Source: Streptomyces sp. SJL17-4
GTDB lineage: Bacteria; Actinomycetota; Actinomycetes; Streptomycetales; Streptomycetaceae
Length of the DNA stretch: 64,000 nt
NCBI RefSeq assembly: GCF_036826855.1
Contig: NZ_CP104578.1
Location: 2,294,001-2,358,000, forward strand
Reading direction: 5' to 3'
Part shown: positions 43,254 through 52,947 of the stretch, piece after piece
Numbering within the stretch: position 1 is the first letter of the stretch
Layout of the letters: every line of letters starts with the position of its first letter
The notes under the pieces: model-generated
Databases searched by the model: none
The model's input: only the letters and a program-made list of their open reading frames with translations
What the model was told of the DNA's origin: nothing
Program-made: the position numbers and the translations under genes

Positions 43254-43280
43254 GCGTTCCCCCCACAGGTTCGAACCGTG

Positions 43281-44810
43281 TCAGTGGCTCCCGCAGGCCG
43301 GGACCTCGGCCGCCGGGAGCGGTTCCGGGACGCCGATCTTCGGGAGCCCGAGCAGCACGCCCGCCGGCTTCGCCGCGGCCGCGGTGGTGCGCTTCTCCCA
43401 GGCGTCGCCGGCGCGGGTGCGGCGCACCGCCGAGACGGCGCCCTCGGCGAGCAGGTGGTGCGGGGCGGCGTACGTGATCTCGACGGTCACGACGTCACCG
43501 GGGCGGACGTCCTCGTCCGGCTTGGTGAAGTGGACGAGCCGGTTGTCGGGGGCGCGGCCCGAAAGGCGGTCCGTGGCGCCGTCCTTGCGGCCCTCGCCCT
43601 CGGCGACCATGACCTCCAGGGTGCGGCCGACCTGCTTCTTGTTCTCCTCCCAGGAGATCTCCTCCTGGAGGGCGACGAGCCGCATGTAGCGCTCCTGCAC
43701 GACCTCCTTGGGGATCTGGTTCTCCATGTCGGCCGCCGGGGTCCCGGGGCGCTTGGAGTACTGGAAGGTGAAGGCGTTCGCGAAGCGGGCCTCGCGGACG
43801 GTGTGCATGGTCTGCTCGAAGTCCTCCTCGGTCTCGCCGGGGAAGCCCACGATGATGTCGGTGGAGATGGCGGCGTGCGGGATGGCCGCGCGGACCTTCT
43901 CGATGATTCCGAGGAAACGCTCCTGCCGGTAGGAGCGGCGCATCGCCCGGAGGATCGTGTCCGAGCCGGACTGCAGCGGCATGTGCAGCTGCGGCATGAC
44001 GTTCGGCGTCTCGGCCATCGCCGCGATCACGTCGTCGGTGAAGTCGCGGGGGTGCGGGGAGGTGAAGCGCACCCGCTCCAGGCCCTCGATCTGACCGCAG
44101 GCGCGCAGCAGCTTGGAGAAGGCCTCGCGGTCGCCGAGGTCGGAGCCGTACGCGTTCACGTTCTGGCCGAGCAGGGTGATCTCGGAGACGCCCTCGGCGA
44201 CCAGCGCCTCGATCTCGGCGAGGATGTCGCCGGGGCGGCGGTCCTCCTCCTTGCCGCGCAGGGCGGGGACGATGCAGAAGGTGCAGGTGTTGTTGCAGCC
44301 GACGGAGATCGAGACCCAGGCGGCGTACGCGGACTCGCGGCGGGTCGGCAGCGTCGAGGGGAAGGCCTCGAGCGACTCGGCGATCTCGATCTGCGCCTCC
44401 TCCTGCACGCGGGCGCGCTCCAGGAGGACGGGCAGCTTGCCGATGTTGTGCGTGCCGAAGACCACGTCGACCCAGGGGGCCTTCGAGACGATCGTCTCGC
44501 GGTCCTTCTGGGCGAGACAGCCGCCGACGGCGATCTGCATGCCGGGGCGGGTGGTCTTCATCGGGGCGAGCCGGCCGAGGTTGCCGTACAGCTTGTTGTC
44601 GGCGTTCTCACGGACCGCGCAGGTGTTGAAGACGACGACGTCGGCGTCCCCGTCGGAGCCCTTGGGCGCCTTGACGTAACCCGCCTCTTCCAGCAGACCG
44701 GAGAGCCGCTCGGAGTCGTGGACGTTCATCTGGCACCCATAGGTGCGGATCTCATAGGTCTTGGTGCCGTCAACGCTCACTGCGGTGCTCCGGTCGCTGC
44801 TGCTCGTCAT
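43281..44810 (-). CDS. miaB: tRNA-2-methylthio-N6-dimethylallyladenosine synthase
   Basis: 509 residues. A radical-SAM methylthiotransferase that finishes the A37 modification begun by MiaA. N-terminal MTTase domain with three cluster cysteines ([33 protein letters not shown]), the radical-SAM motif [12 protein letters not shown], and a C-terminal TRAM domain ([14 protein letters not shown]). The start GTYG... is typical; ATG at 44810 gives a short MTSSSDRS leader. Gene order miaB, small gene, dioxygenase-like, antitoxin-like, miaA spans 5 kb. Confidence 0.96.
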   Translation of the reverse strand: MTSSSDRSTAVSVDGTKTYEIRTYGCQMNVHDSERLSGLLEEAGYVKAPKGSDGDADVVVFNTCAVRENADNKLYGNLGRLAPMKTTRPGMQIAVGGCLAQKDRETIVSKAPWVDVVFGTHNIGKLPVLLERARVQEEAQIEIAESLEAFPSTLPTRRESAYAAWVSISVGCNNTCTFCIVPALRGKEEDRRPGDILAEIEALVAEGVSEITLLGQNVNAYGSDLGDREAFSKLLRACGQIEGLERVRFTSPHPRDFTDDVIAAMAETPNVMPQLHMPLQSGSDTILRAMRRSYRQERFLGIIEKVRAAIPHAAISTDIIVGFPGETEEDFEQTMHTVREARFANAFTFQYSKRPGTPAADMENQIPKEVVQERYMRLVALQEEISWEENKKQVGRTLEVMVAEGEGRKDGATDRLSGRAPDNRLVHFTKPDEDVRPGDVVTVEITYAAPHHLLAEGAVSAVRRTRAGDAWEKRTTAAAAKPAGVLLGLPKIGVPEPLPAAEVPACGSH

Positions 44811-44886
44811 GCGTCCAAGGGTAGGCGGTCCCCGGACGGCCTCCGGCCGGACCGGGGGCCGGGGCGCATGCCGGGGAGCCCTGCCT

Positions 44887-44928
44887 CGCAGCCCCGACCC
44901 CGCGGTTTTCCGCAGGGTCGGGGCTGCG
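44887..44928. other. Large hairpin in a divergent promoter region
   Basis: 14-bp perfect outer stem (44887-44900 with 44915-44928, arm cgcagccccgaccc) capped by a 4-bp stem with tttt loop. It is 119 bases upstream of the dedA-like start and 77 from the miaB start, so no converging genes need it. It may be a transcript leader structure or a relic terminator of a lost gene. Confidence 0.6.
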
Positions 44929-45046
44929 GAGAACCGCACCCGGAGGGGCGGGAAGCCTCATACCGGCGCTGAGCAGCGGTTCCTAGGTTCGAGGGAGAAG
45001 AGCGGGGCGCTCGCCCCGCGCCCTCCGGCAGGCTTGGAGTCCTCTC

Positions 45047-45718
45047 ATGAACCTCGACCTCACGACCACGGCGATCGCCCAGCAGCCCGCCGACGGCGTC
45101 GCCGGCTGGGCCGCCGGCCTCGTCGACACGATGGGCGGTCCGGGAGCCGGTCTCGCCATCGCCCTGGAGAACCTCTTCCCACCGCTGCCCAGCGAGGTGA
45201 TCCTGCCGCTGACCGGTTTCGCCGCCGGTCAGGGGGTGCTGAGCCTGGCCTCGGCACTGTTCTGGACGACGCTCGGTTCGGTCGTCGGCGCGGTGGCGCT
45301 CTACTGGATCGGGGGGCTCTTCGGCCGGGACCGGATGCACGCGATCTGGCGGAAGCTGCCGCTGGTGAAGGCCTCGGACCTGATCCGTACCGAGGAGTGG
45401 TTCGCCCGGCACGGCACCAAGGCCGTCTTCCTCGGCCGGATGGTGCCGATCTTCCGGAGCCTGATCTCGGTGCCGGCCGGTGTCGAACGGATGCCGATGC
45501 CGCTCTTCATCATGCTCACCACCCTCGGCAGCCTCATCTGGAACAGCGTCCTCGTCATGGCCGGCTACTGGCTGGGCGACCGGTGGGACCTGGTGGAGAC
45601 GTACGTGGGTGTCCTGTCGAAGGCGGTGCTCGTCCTGGTCGTCGTCGCCGTCGTGGCCTACGCGGCGGTCCGGCTGCGCGGTCGCGGCAGGACCGCCACG
45701 CATCGACGCGCCTCGTGA
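45047..45718 (+). CDS. DedA-family (VTT domain) membrane protein
   Basis: 223 residues. ALENLFPPLPSEVILPLTGFAAG and WTTLGSVVGAVALYWIGGLFG, then EEWFARHGTKAVFLGRMVPIFRSLISVPAGVERM (conserved Arg of the DedA core) and four to five hydrophobic segments. DedA proteins flip lipids or carrier lipids across the membrane and affect membrane potential. The last two codons lie in a 14-base direct repeat. Confidence 0.9.
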   Translation: MNLDLTTTAIAQQPADGVAGWAAGLVDTMGGPGAGLAIALENLFPPLPSEVILPLTGFAAGQGVLSLASALFWTTLGSVVGAVALYWIGGLFGRDRMHAIWRKLPLVKASDLIRTEEWFARHGTKAVFLGRMVPIFRSLISVPAGVERMPMPLFIMLTTLGSLIWNSVLVMAGYWLGDRWDLVETYVGVLSKAVLVLVVVAVVAYAAVRLRGRGRTATHRRAS

Positions 45719-45746
45719 CACCTGCACCGGCACGCCTCGTGACACC
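45709..45746. repeat. Direct repeat across the dedA-like stop codon
   Basis: The 14-mer cgcctcgtgacacc occurs at 45709-45722 and again at 45733-45746. The stop TGA of the dedA-like gene is inside the first copy. Confidence 0.75.
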
Positions 45747-45834
45747 CGACTCCCGCCCCACTCGTACGGCACCGCTTTCCGTACAGCCCCGGCGATCTTG
45801 CCCGGGCCGTGCGGGCGCATTAGTGTCGGGGCCC

Positions 45835-47064
45835 GTGCACGGGGACGGGGAGTCGGCGAGTACCGGGAGTGACGCGGGTGCGGACGGGCCCGTCACCCGT
45901 ACGACCATCGCCTCCTGGCCGCGCCGCGGCCTCGGGACCCTCCTCGGCTGTGTGACAGCGCTGATCGGCGCCCTCTACTTCCTCGTCGTCGGTACGGCCC
46001 TCGGCCCGTTCCTCCTCTGGCCGCCCGCCCGCGCCGGCGCCCTGGAGATCCTGATGGCCGGCGCCCGGCGCCTGGTCACCCTCGAACGGCTCCGCCGCTC
46101 CGTCTTCTTCGGCGATCTCTTCCCCGCGCACTACGAGGCCTCGGACCGGAAGATCCTGCGCCACCTCGCCGTCCGCACCTCCACGGGGCTGCTCTGCGCG
46201 GTCGTGATCGCGCTGCTCGTCCTCGGCGCCGTCCTGGCCGGGATCCTGGCGTACGGCGTGGTCCGGGGCACGATCGGCTGGGACGAGCTGCTCACCCAGA
46301 TCGTGCTCGGCGGGGTGCTCCTCTTCCTCGACGTCCAGGGTCTGTACGCGCTGGCCGCGCTCGACGCCCGTACCGCCCGCGAGTGTTTCGGCCCCTCCGA
46401 GCGGGAGCTGCTCCGGCGCCGTGTCGACGAACTCGCCGCCAGCCGGGCCGCCGTCGTCGAGGCCGTGGACGCCGAGCGGCGGCGCATCGAGCGCGATCTC
46501 CACGACGGGGTCCAGCAGCGCCTGGTGGCGCTCGCCGTGCTGATCGGGCGGGCGCGCCGGGGCCGTCACCCCGAGCAGGCCGAGGCGCTGCTGCTCCAGG
46601 CGCACGAGGAGTCCCAGGGCGTGCTGACCGAACTGCGCGAAGTGGCCTGGCGGGTGTATCCGTCGGCGCTCGACAGCCTCGGGCTGGAAGAGGCGATCGG
46701 CGGAGTCGCCGAGCGCAGCGGCATCCCGCTGCGATGCCGTTTCGAGGTCGACGCACCGCTGCCCAGGACGGTCGAGACGGCCGCCTACTTCGTGGTGTCG
46801 GAGTGTGTGACGAACGCGGCCAAGCACTCCTCGGCCTCGGCGATCTCGGTGCGGGTGACCCTCGACGGGACGCGGCTCACCGTACGGGTCGAGGACGACG
46901 GCACGGGCGGCGCGAGCGAGACCGGCAGCGGGCTGACGGGGCTGCGCAGCCGGGTGGCCGCGCTCGACGGCGCACTGCACATCCACAGCCCCCTCGGGGG
47001 ACCGACCACCATCACCGCGGAGCTGCCGTGCGCGTCATCCTTGCCGAGGACTCGACCCTGCTGA
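45835..47064 (+). CDS. Membrane sensor histidine kinase (NarL-partner type)
   Basis: 409 residues from GTG 45835 (a GTG at 45823 is also in frame). Four hydrophobic segments in the first 190 residues (LLGCVTALIGALYFLVVGTAL and later LLCAVVIALLVLGAVLAGILA, and others) with short loops, so sensing may be intramembrane. The HisKA_3 dimerisation helix carries the phospho-acceptor in ERRRIERDLHDGVQQRLVAL; the ATPase has VSECVTNAAKHSSA (N box), VEDDGTGG and GLTGLRSRVAALDG. It overlaps the response regulator by 37 bases in a different frame, so translation is probably coupled. Confidence 0.92.
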   Translation: MHGDGESASTGSDAGADGPVTRTTIASWPRRGLGTLLGCVTALIGALYFLVVGTALGPFLLWPPARAGALEILMAGARRLVTLERLRRSVFFGDLFPAHYEASDRKILRHLAVRTSTGLLCAVVIALLVLGAVLAGILAYGVVRGTIGWDELLTQIVLGGVLLFLDVQGLYALAALDARTARECFGPSERELLRRRVDELAASRAAVVEAVDAERRRIERDLHDGVQQRLVALAVLIGRARRGRHPEQAEALLLQAHEESQGVLTELREVAWRVYPSALDSLGLEEAIGGVAERSGIPLRCRFEVDAPLPRTVETAAYFVVSECVTNAAKHSSASAISVRVTLDGTRLTVRVEDDGTGGASETGSGLTGLRSRVAALDGALHIHSPLGGPTTITAELPCASSLPRTRPC

Positions 47065-47672
47065 GAGAGGGCCTGGTCAGGCTGCTCGCCGAGGAGGGCC
47101 ACGAGGTCCTGGCGGCGCTGGGGGACGCGGTGACGCTGCTCAGGGAGGTCGAGGAGCAGCGGCCGGACGTCGTGGTCGTCGACATCCGGATGCCCCCGAC
47201 GCATACGGACGAGGGGCTGCGGGCGGCCGTCGAGATCCGCGAGCGCTGGCCGGAGGTGAGCGTGCTCGTGCTCTCGCAGCACATCGAGCGTCAGTACGCG
47301 GCCCAGCTCCTCGCGGCCAACGCGGAGCGGGTCGGCTATCTCCTCAAGGACCGGGTGGCGCAGGTCGAGGAGTTCCTCGACGCGCTGGAGCGGATCCACG
47401 CGGGCGGGGCCGCGATCGACCCGGAGGTCGTACGGCAGCTGGTCGTCCGGACCACCCACGGGGACCCGCTCGCGCGGCTGACGCCCCGGGAGCGGACGGT
47501 TCTGGAGGCGCTCGCGGAGGGGCACACCAACGCGGCCATCGCGCAGAAGCTGCACCTCTCGCTGAGTTCGGTGGAGAAGAACCTCAACGCCGTCTTCGAC
47601 AAGCTGGAGCTGACCCGCACGACCGGCTACAGCCGGCGGATCCTCGCGGTGCTCCGCTATCTGGAGTCGTGA
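47028..47672 (+). CDS. NarL/FixJ-family response regulator
   Basis: 214 residues from the GTG inside the kinase gene. The receiver domain has the acidic pocket (LAEDSTLL), phospho-acceptor Asp in VVVVDIRMPPT (about residue 52) and Lys in YLLKDRV. C-terminal LuxR HTH: LTPRERTVLEALAEGHTNAAIAQKLHLSLSSVEKNLNAVFDKL. Cognate of the adjacent kinase; targets unknown. The stop codon is in the first unit of a 15-bp tandem repeat. Confidence 0.93.
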   Translation: MRVILAEDSTLLREGLVRLLAEEGHEVLAALGDAVTLLREVEEQRPDVVVVDIRMPPTHTDEGLRAAVEIRERWPEVSVLVLSQHIERQYAAQLLAANAERVGYLLKDRVAQVEEFLDALERIHAGGAAIDPEVVRQLVVRTTHGDPLARLTPRERTVLEALAEGHTNAAIAQKLHLSLSSVEKNLNAVFDKLELTRTTGYSRRILAVLRYLES

Positions 47673-47720
47673 GCAGCGGAGTCGTGAGCAGCGGAGTCGT
47701 GAGCACCGGAGTCGTGAGCC
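47664..47720. repeat. 15-bp tandem repeat that begins in the response-regulator stop
   Basis: Units gagtcgtgagcagcg at 47664, 47679 and 47694 (one change), and a partial at 47709. Each contains the same tga that ends the regulator gene. Probably a slippage expansion of its 3' end. It fills the whole gap to the convergent CoA-transferase gene. Confidence 0.85.
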
Positions 47721-47734
47721 CCGCTCGTCGAGGT

Positions 47735-48844
47735 TCATCCGTGCCACTCGGCGAGGACCTCCTCCGTGTGCTCGCCGGGGAGGGGTGCGCGGTCCGGGGT
47801 TCCGGTGGGGGTGCGGTCGAAGCGGGAGGGCGGGGCGGGCTGGAGGGTGGCGCTGTCGCCGATCGCCACGAAGGCCCGGCGGGCGGCGAGTTGGTGGTGT
47901 GCGGCGGCCTCCGCGGCCGTGAGGACCGGGGCCACCCCCGCGTCCACGGCGTCGAAGAGCTTCACCCAGTGCTCGCGGTCCCGGGTCGCGAAGCGGGCCG
48001 CGATCAGCTCGCGCAGCGCGGGCCAGGCCGCCTGGTCGGAGCGGTCCGGGAGGGTGGCGGTGTCCGTGAGGCCCAGCTGGTCCAGGAGGTTCTCGTAGAG
48101 CCGGGGTTCGATGGCGGCGACCGCGAGGTGGCGGCCGTCGGCGGCTCGGTAGAGCGAGTAGTGCGGGGCGTCGGTGACGGTGTGGTTGCCCGGGACCTCC
48201 CGCCACTGGTGGATCAGCGTGGAGATCAGGGCGGCGCCGTCCGCGAGCGCGGTGTCGACGACCTGCCCGCGGCCCGAGCGCTCGCGCTCGTGGAGCGCGG
48301 CGAGCAGCCCCTGCACATGGGCGTTGGCGCCGCCGGCGAAGCTGGAGAGGTACGCGGTCGGCGGCGGCACCGGGTCCCCGGTGGCCGGGTCGACGTCCAG
48401 GGCCCCGGTCAGGGCCAGGACCGCCAGGTCGTGGGCGGCGCGGCCGGCCCACTCGCCCTGCTGGCCCCAGCCGCTGACCCGCCCGTACACCAGGCGCGGG
48501 TTACGGGCGCGGGCCGCCTCCGGCCCGATGCCGAGCCGCTCGGCGACGCCGGGGCGGAAGCCCTCGACCAGGATGTCCGCGTGCTCGACGAGGGACAGGG
48601 CCTGCTCGACGCCCTCGGGGCTCTTGAGGTCCAGGGCGACCGAGCGGCGGCCGCGGGAGAGCGGGTTCTCCGCCGGACGCGGCTCGTCGGGGCCTGCGGC
48701 CTGGCCGGGGCCCGCGGCCTGGCCGGGCGCCCGGTCGACGCGTACGACATCGGCACCGAGGCCTGAGAGGATCGTTCCGACGAACGCCGTCGGTGCCGAG
48801 CCCGCGAATTCCAGTACGCGCACTCCGGTCAGCGGTCCCGCCAT
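47735..48844 (-). CDS. CaiB/BaiF family CoA transferase (possible alpha-methylacyl-CoA racemase type)
   Basis: 369 residues; ATG at 48844 chosen for GGGAG six bases upstream, over a TTG seven codons earlier. Family III motifs: LTGVRVLEFAGSAPTAFVGTILSGLGADVVRVD, RSVALDLKSPEGVEQAL, DILVEGFRPGVAERLG, the catalytic Asp in GRAAHDLAVLALTG, and YLSSFAGGANAHVQGLL. It moves CoA between carboxylic acids, or epimerises acyl-CoAs. Convergent with the two-component system and divergent from ohr; it could serve the acyl-CoA synthetase in the adjacent hem block, but no operon links them. Confidence 0.9.
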   Translation of the reverse strand: MAGPLTGVRVLEFAGSAPTAFVGTILSGLGADVVRVDRAPGQAAGPGQAAGPDEPRPAENPLSRGRRSVALDLKSPEGVEQALSLVEHADILVEGFRPGVAERLGIGPEAARARNPRLVYGRVSGWGQQGEWAGRAAHDLAVLALTGALDVDPATGDPVPPPTAYLSSFAGGANAHVQGLLAALHERERSGRGQVVDTALADGAALISTLIHQWREVPGNHTVTDAPHYSLYRAADGRHLAVAAIEPRLYENLLDQLGLTDTATLPDRSDQAAWPALRELIAARFATRDREHWVKLFDAVDAGVAPVLTAAEAAAHHQLAARRAFVAIGDSATLQPAPPSRFDRTPTGTPDRAPLPGEHTEEVLAEWHG

Positions 48845-48994
48845 GGCCAACTCCCTCGTGTACAACGGTCTGTGACGCTTTCCACGCTATTCCGGAAGGT
48901 ACGGGAAGGGACTGCGGACATCCGTAGCGTCCGGAATTCGGCGGCGCCCGAGACTGAGGGAATCCCCTTTCCCGATGTCGAAAGGCATGACGAA

Positions 48995-49414
48995 ATGGCC
49001 GTCGTCTACACCGCCGAGGTCACCTCCACCGGAGACGGGCGCAACGGCGCCGTGCGTTCCTCCGACGGGCTGCTCGACCTTCCGCTGTCGAGCCCCAAGG
49101 CCGTGGGAGGGTCCGGCACCGCGACCAACCCCGAGCAGCTCTTCGCCGCCGGCTACGCCGCCTGCTTCCACAGCGCGCTCCGGGTCTCCGCGCGCGAGTC
49201 CAGGCTCGCGCTGACGGACGACACGGTCGTCGCCGAGGTGGCGCTCCACAAGGAGGAGAGCGGGTTCCATCTGTCGGTCGTCCTCACCGTCGAACTTCCC
49301 GGACTCGACGCCGACGAGGCCCGCCGCCTGGCCGACGCGGCACACGGGCGCTGCCCGTATTCGAAGGCGATACGGGGGAATGTAGAGGTGCGGGTGAATC
49401 TCGCCGCCGCGTAA
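48995..49414 (+). CDS. Organic hydroperoxide resistance protein Ohr (OsmC family)
   Basis: 139 residues. ATG at 48995 gives the exact Ohr start (AVVYTAEVTSTGDGRNG); a longer frame to 48872 has no ribosome-binding site. The two redox cysteines are in YAACFHSALR (about residue 62) and HGRCPYSKA (about 125), spaced as in Ohr. It reduces organic peroxides with lipoylated protein or thiols. No OhrR gene is adjacent. The 150 bases upstream are the divergent promoter with the CoA-transferase gene. Confidence 0.93.
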   Translation: MAVVYTAEVTSTGDGRNGAVRSSDGLLDLPLSSPKAVGGSGTATNPEQLFAAGYAACFHSALRVSARESRLALTDDTVVAEVALHKEESGFHLSVVLTVELPGLDADEARRLADAAHGRCPYSKAIRGNVEVRVNLAAA

Positions 49415-49445
49415 TCCATACGGAATTCCCGCGGAAAGGTCGGGG

Positions 49446-49478
49446 GAAAGCCCCCGTGGTCATGCCACGGGGGCTTTC
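49446..49478. terminator. Bidirectional terminator, ohr/hemL
   Basis: Perfect 14-bp stem (49446-49459 with 49465-49478, arm gaaagcccccgtgg), loop tcatg, between convergent genes. Confidence 0.9.
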
Positions 49479-49504
49479 CTGGTCTCTCGTCCACGACCCC
49501 GACG

Positions 49505-50806
49505 TCAGGGCCTCGCCGCCGCGGCGGCCGCGGCCGCCGCCGGCAGTGCCTCGACCACCCGGCCCACCGCCCGGTCGTCGTGCGAGGCCGAGACGAACCA
49601 GGCCTCGAACGGCGAGGGCGGCAAGTAGACGCCGCGGCGCAGGAGCTCGTGGAAGAAGGGCGTGTAGCGGTACGACTCCGTGGCGCGGACCCCGTCGTAG
49701 TCGACGACCTCGTCCTCCGTGAAGAAGACCGAGAACATCGTGCCGGAGTACTGGACCCGGTGCGCCACACCCTCCTTGGTCAGGGCCGCCGAGACCTCAC
49801 GGCCGAGCGTCGCCGAGACCTCGTCGAGCCGCTCGTACACCTCGGCGGTGCTGTGCCGGAGGGTGGCGAGGCCGGCGGCGGTGGCGACCGGGTTCCCCGA
49901 GAGCGTGCCCGCCTGGTAGACGGGCCCGGCCGGGGCCAGGTGGGCCATCACGTCGGCGCGGCCCCCGAAGGCCGCCGCCGGGAAGCCGCCGCCCATGACC
50001 TTGCCGAAGGTCAGCAGGTCGGGGGCGACGCCGTCCCGGCCGTACCAGCCGGAGCGACTCGCCCGGAAGCCGGTCATCACCTCGTCGGAGACGAAGAGCG
50101 CCCCGTGCCGTGAAGTGACGTCCTTCAGACCGGCGTTGAAGCCGGGCAGCGGCGGCACGGCACCCATGTTGCCGGGGGCGGCCTCCGTGATCACGGCGGC
50201 GATCTCGTCGCCGATCTCCGCGAAGGCCTTCTCGACGGAGGCCAGGTCGTTGTAGGGCAGGACGATCGTGTCCGCCGCCTGCGCGCCGGTGACGCCCGGT
50301 GTGTCGGGGAGGGCGAAGGTGGCGAGTCCGGAGCCGGCCGAGGCGAGGAGCGCGTCCACGTGGCCGTGGTAGCAGCCCGCGAACTTCACGATCTTTCCGC
50401 GTCCGGTGAAGCCGCGGGCGAGGCGGATCGCCGACATCGTCGCCTCGGTGCCGGAGCTGACGAGGCGGACCTGCTCGACCGGGGCGACCCGCTCGACGAT
50501 CTCCTCGGCGAGCTCGACCTCCCCGGTGGACGGCGCACCGAAGGAGGTGCCGAGCGCCAGGGCCCCGGTGACCGCCTCGACGACGGCCGGGTGCCGGTGG
50601 CCCAGGATCATCGGGCCCCAGGAGCAGATCAGGTCGACGTACTCGTTGCCGTCGGTGTCGGTGAGGTACGGGCCCTGGGCCGAGGCCATGAAGGGCGGGG
50701 TGCCGCCGACGGCCCCGAAGGCGCGCACCGGGGAGTTGACGCCGCCGGGGGTGACCCGGCGGGCCCGCTCGAAGAGCGCCCTGCTCGCGGTCCCTGCGCC
50801 GCTCAT
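49505..50806 (-). CDS. hemL: Glutamate-1-semialdehyde 2,1-aminomutase
   Basis: 433 residues. It converts glutamate-1-semialdehyde into 5-aminolevulinate with [77 protein letters not shown] and the PLP lysine in [19 protein letters not shown] are diagnostic. An unusual poly-Ala C-terminus (nine Ala within [12 protein letters not shown]). It overlaps the acyl-CoA synthetase by four bases (ATGA), so translation is coupled in the order hemA, synthetase, hemL. It could be a second copy dedicated to this cluster. Confidence 0.95.
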   Translation of the reverse strand: MSGAGTASRALFERARRVTPGGVNSPVRAFGAVGGTPPFMASAQGPYLTDTDGNEYVDLICSWGPMILGHRHPAVVEAVTGALALGTSFGAPSTGEVELAEEIVERVAPVEQVRLVSSGTEATMSAIRLARGFTGRGKIVKFAGCYHGHVDALLASAGSGLATFALPDTPGVTGAQAADTIVLPYNDLASVEKAFAEIGDEIAAVITEAAPGNMGAVPPLPGFNAGLKDVTSRHGALFVSDEVMTGFRASRSGWYGRDGVAPDLLTFGKVMGGGFPAAAFGGRADVMAHLAPAGPVYQAGTLSGNPVATAAGLATLRHSTAEVYERLDEVSATLGREVSAALTKEGVAHRVQYSGTMFSVFFTEDEVVDYDGVRATESYRYTPFFHELLRRGVYLPPSPFEAWFVSASHDDRAVGRVVEALPAAAAAAAAARP

Positions 50807-52947
50807 CGCCCGGCCTCCTCGGGGGTCTCGAAGGCGAGGGCCGCGTCCAGGACGACGGCGCCCTTCGGGAGGACGCGGACCGGGTTGAGGTCCAGGGCGA
50901 AGCCGGCGGGCCAGTCCTGGACCAACTCACCTACCTTGTGCAGGAGTTCGGCGGCGGCCTCGACGTCCACCGCGGCCCGCCCCCGCGCCCCGCCGAGTAT
51001 TCGCGCACCGCGCAGCCCGGCGAGGAGTGCGGCCCCCTCGCCGGGGGCGAGCGGCAGGAGCCGGTGGCCGACGTCGTCCAGGACCTCGGTGAAGATCCCG
51101 CCGAGACCGGCGGTGAGCACCGGGCCCAGGTCGGTGGTGTGGACGCCGACGATCAGCTCGACGCCCTCGCCTCCCGCGCCTCCCTTGACTCCCTCGCCTC
51201 GTTCGCCTCCCTCGCCTCTCTTGCCTCCTTCGTCTCCCGTGCCTCCCGTGCCTCCCCCGTCGATCAGCTCCTCGACGAGCACCTGTCCGCCGAGCGCGGC
51301 GAGGCGCGCGTGGACCTCGGGCGCGGTGTCGGCGGTGACGCCGATCTCCACTCCCCCGGCCTCCGTCTTGTGGAGCAGGCCCGGGACGACGGCCTTGAGC
51401 ACCGCCGTACCGCCGACCTCGGTCACGGCCCGTACCGCGTCCTCTGCGTTCACGGCGATCCGGCCCTTCGGCACCGCGATCCCGGCCTCGGCGAGGAGCC
51501 GCTTCAGCTCGGGCTCGGTGGCCTCGGCGCCGGGGCCGGGCACGGTCCCGGGGCGCGGGGCGTCCGGCAGGGTACGGGGGCGGCTGACCTCCCAGAGGGC
51601 GGCGGCGGCGCGCAGGGCGCGGGCCGGCGTCGGGTACTCGGGGAGCCCGGCCTCGCGCAGGTCGCGCGGGGCGTCGGGGGCGAGGAAGTCGGCGCCGGTA
51701 CGGGCGACGAGGATGGGCTTGCCGCCCTTCTCGGCGGCCCGGGAGAGCGCGTTGACGGCCTTCTCGACGTCGGGTCCGGCCATCACGCAGAAGGCGGCGA
51801 CGATGATGTCGACGGTGTCGTCGGCGATCAGGACGTCGAGGGAGCGGTCGAACAGCGAGGGGTCGCTGAGGACGGTCGCCGTGATGTCGACGGGGTTGTC
51901 GACGGCCCCGAAGGCGGGGACGATCTCGGCGAGCGCCTCCTTGCTGCGCGGTTCCAGGGCACTGAGCTCCAGGCCGTGGGCCTCGACGGCGTCGGCGGCG
52001 AGGATGCCGGAGCCGCCGGAGGTGGTGACCACCGCCACGCGGTTCCCGGTGGGACGCCGCTCGGACTCGAAGACCCGTGCCACGTCGAGGAGTTCGTCGA
52101 TGTCGTCGACACGGACGATGCCGAGGCCGCGCAGGGCCGCGTCCAGGACGCGGTCGTCGGTGGCGAGGGCGCCGGTGTGCGAGGCGGCGGCCCGGCCGCC
52201 CGCCTCCGTACGGCCCGACTTGAGGAGGGCTACGGGCTTGCCTGAGCCGGCAAGCTCGCGGAGGGTCCCGATGTCCGGGGTGTCCTCCAGGTAGCCGAGG
52301 AGCCCGGTGACTTCGGGGACGGCGGCGAGTTCGCGGAGGACTTCGAGGGCCGTGACGTCGGCGTCGTTGCCGGTGCTGACGACCCAGCCGGGGCGCAGGC
52401 CCCGCTCCAGGGCGAGGCTGGCGGCGCCGAAGCCGAGGGCGCCGCTCTGGCTGACGAAGGCGAGGGTGCCGGGCTCGAAGGGCACGGACTCGGCGCCGAA
52501 GAGGGGGCTGAAGGTGGCGAGGACGCGGTTCTCGTAGCCGACGGCGCCGATGCAGTTCGGGCCGATGATCCGCAGGCCCCCGGCGCGGGCCTTGGCGACG
52601 ATCTCCTCCTGGAGTCGGGCACCCTCCTCGCCGGTCTCGGCGAAGCCGGAGGAGGCGATGACGGCGAGCTTGACGCCGGCGGCCACGCAGTCGTCGACGG
52701 CGCCGGCGACCCGCTCGGCGGAGACCATGATCAGCGCCAGGTCGACGGGGCCCGGGGCGTCCTTCACGCTGGGGTACGCGGGGACGCCCAGGATCTCCGG
52801 GGAGCGCGGGTTGACCGGCAGGATGCGGCCCTTGTAGCCGTACCGGAGGAGGTAGTCGAGCGGCTTGCGGCCCAGGGCCCCGGGGCGCTCGCTGGCGCCG
52901 ATGACGGCGATGGATTCGGCTTCCCAGAGAGCCGAGATGTCACTCAT
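50803..52947 (-). CDS. NDP-forming acyl-CoA synthetase (acetate--CoA ligase, ADP-forming type)
   Basis: 714 residues. The N-terminal CoA-binding domain ([15 protein letters not shown]), succinyl-CoA-ligase-like domains, phospho-His in [11 protein letters not shown] (about residue 240), [10 protein letters not shown], then ATP-grasp ([41 protein letters not shown]). It makes an acyl-CoA from acid, CoA and ATP, or the reverse. Within the ATP-grasp lies an in-frame Gly/Glu insertion (about residues 576-604, [18 protein letters not shown]) that must be a surface loop. It overlaps hemA by four bases and hemL by four, which locks it into ALA synthesis as an operon; no known step there needs it. Confidence 0.93.
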   Translation of the reverse strand: MSDISALWEAESIAVIGASERPGALGRKPLDYLLRYGYKGRILPVNPRSPEILGVPAYPSVKDAPGPVDLALIMVSAERVAGAVDDCVAAGVKLAVIASSGFAETGEEGARLQEEIVAKARAGGLRIIGPNCIGAVGYENRVLATFSPLFGAESVPFEPGTLAFVSQSGALGFGAASLALERGLRPGWVVSTGNDADVTALEVLRELAAVPEVTGLLGYLEDTPDIGTLRELAGSGKPVALLKSGRTEAGGRAAASHTGALATDDRVLDAALRGLGIVRVDDIDELLDVARVFESERRPTGNRVAVVTTSGGSGILAADAVEAHGLELSALEPRSKEALAEIVPAFGAVDNPVDITATVLSDPSLFDRSLDVLIADDTVDIIVAAFCVMAGPDVEKAVNALSRAAEKGGKPILVARTGADFLAPDAPRDLREAGLPEYPTPARALRAAAALWEVSRPRTLPDAPRPGTVPGPGAEATEPELKRLLAEAGIAVPKGRIAVNAEDAVRAVTEVGGTAVLKAVVPGLLHKTEAGGVEIGVTADTAPEVHARLAALGGQVLVEELIDGGGTGGTGDEGGKRGEGGERGEGVKGGAGGEGVELIVGVHTTDLGPVLTAGLGGIFTEVLDDVGHRLLPLAPGEGAALLAGLRGARILGGARGRAAVDVEAAAELLHKVGELVQDWPAGFALDLNPVRVLPKGAVVLDAALAFETPEEAGR

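Noticed and set aside
43254..43281. tRNA gene (ggttcgaaccgt motif near 43268)
   Set aside because: Only the T-loop-like word is present; no acceptor or anticodon stem can be formed around it.
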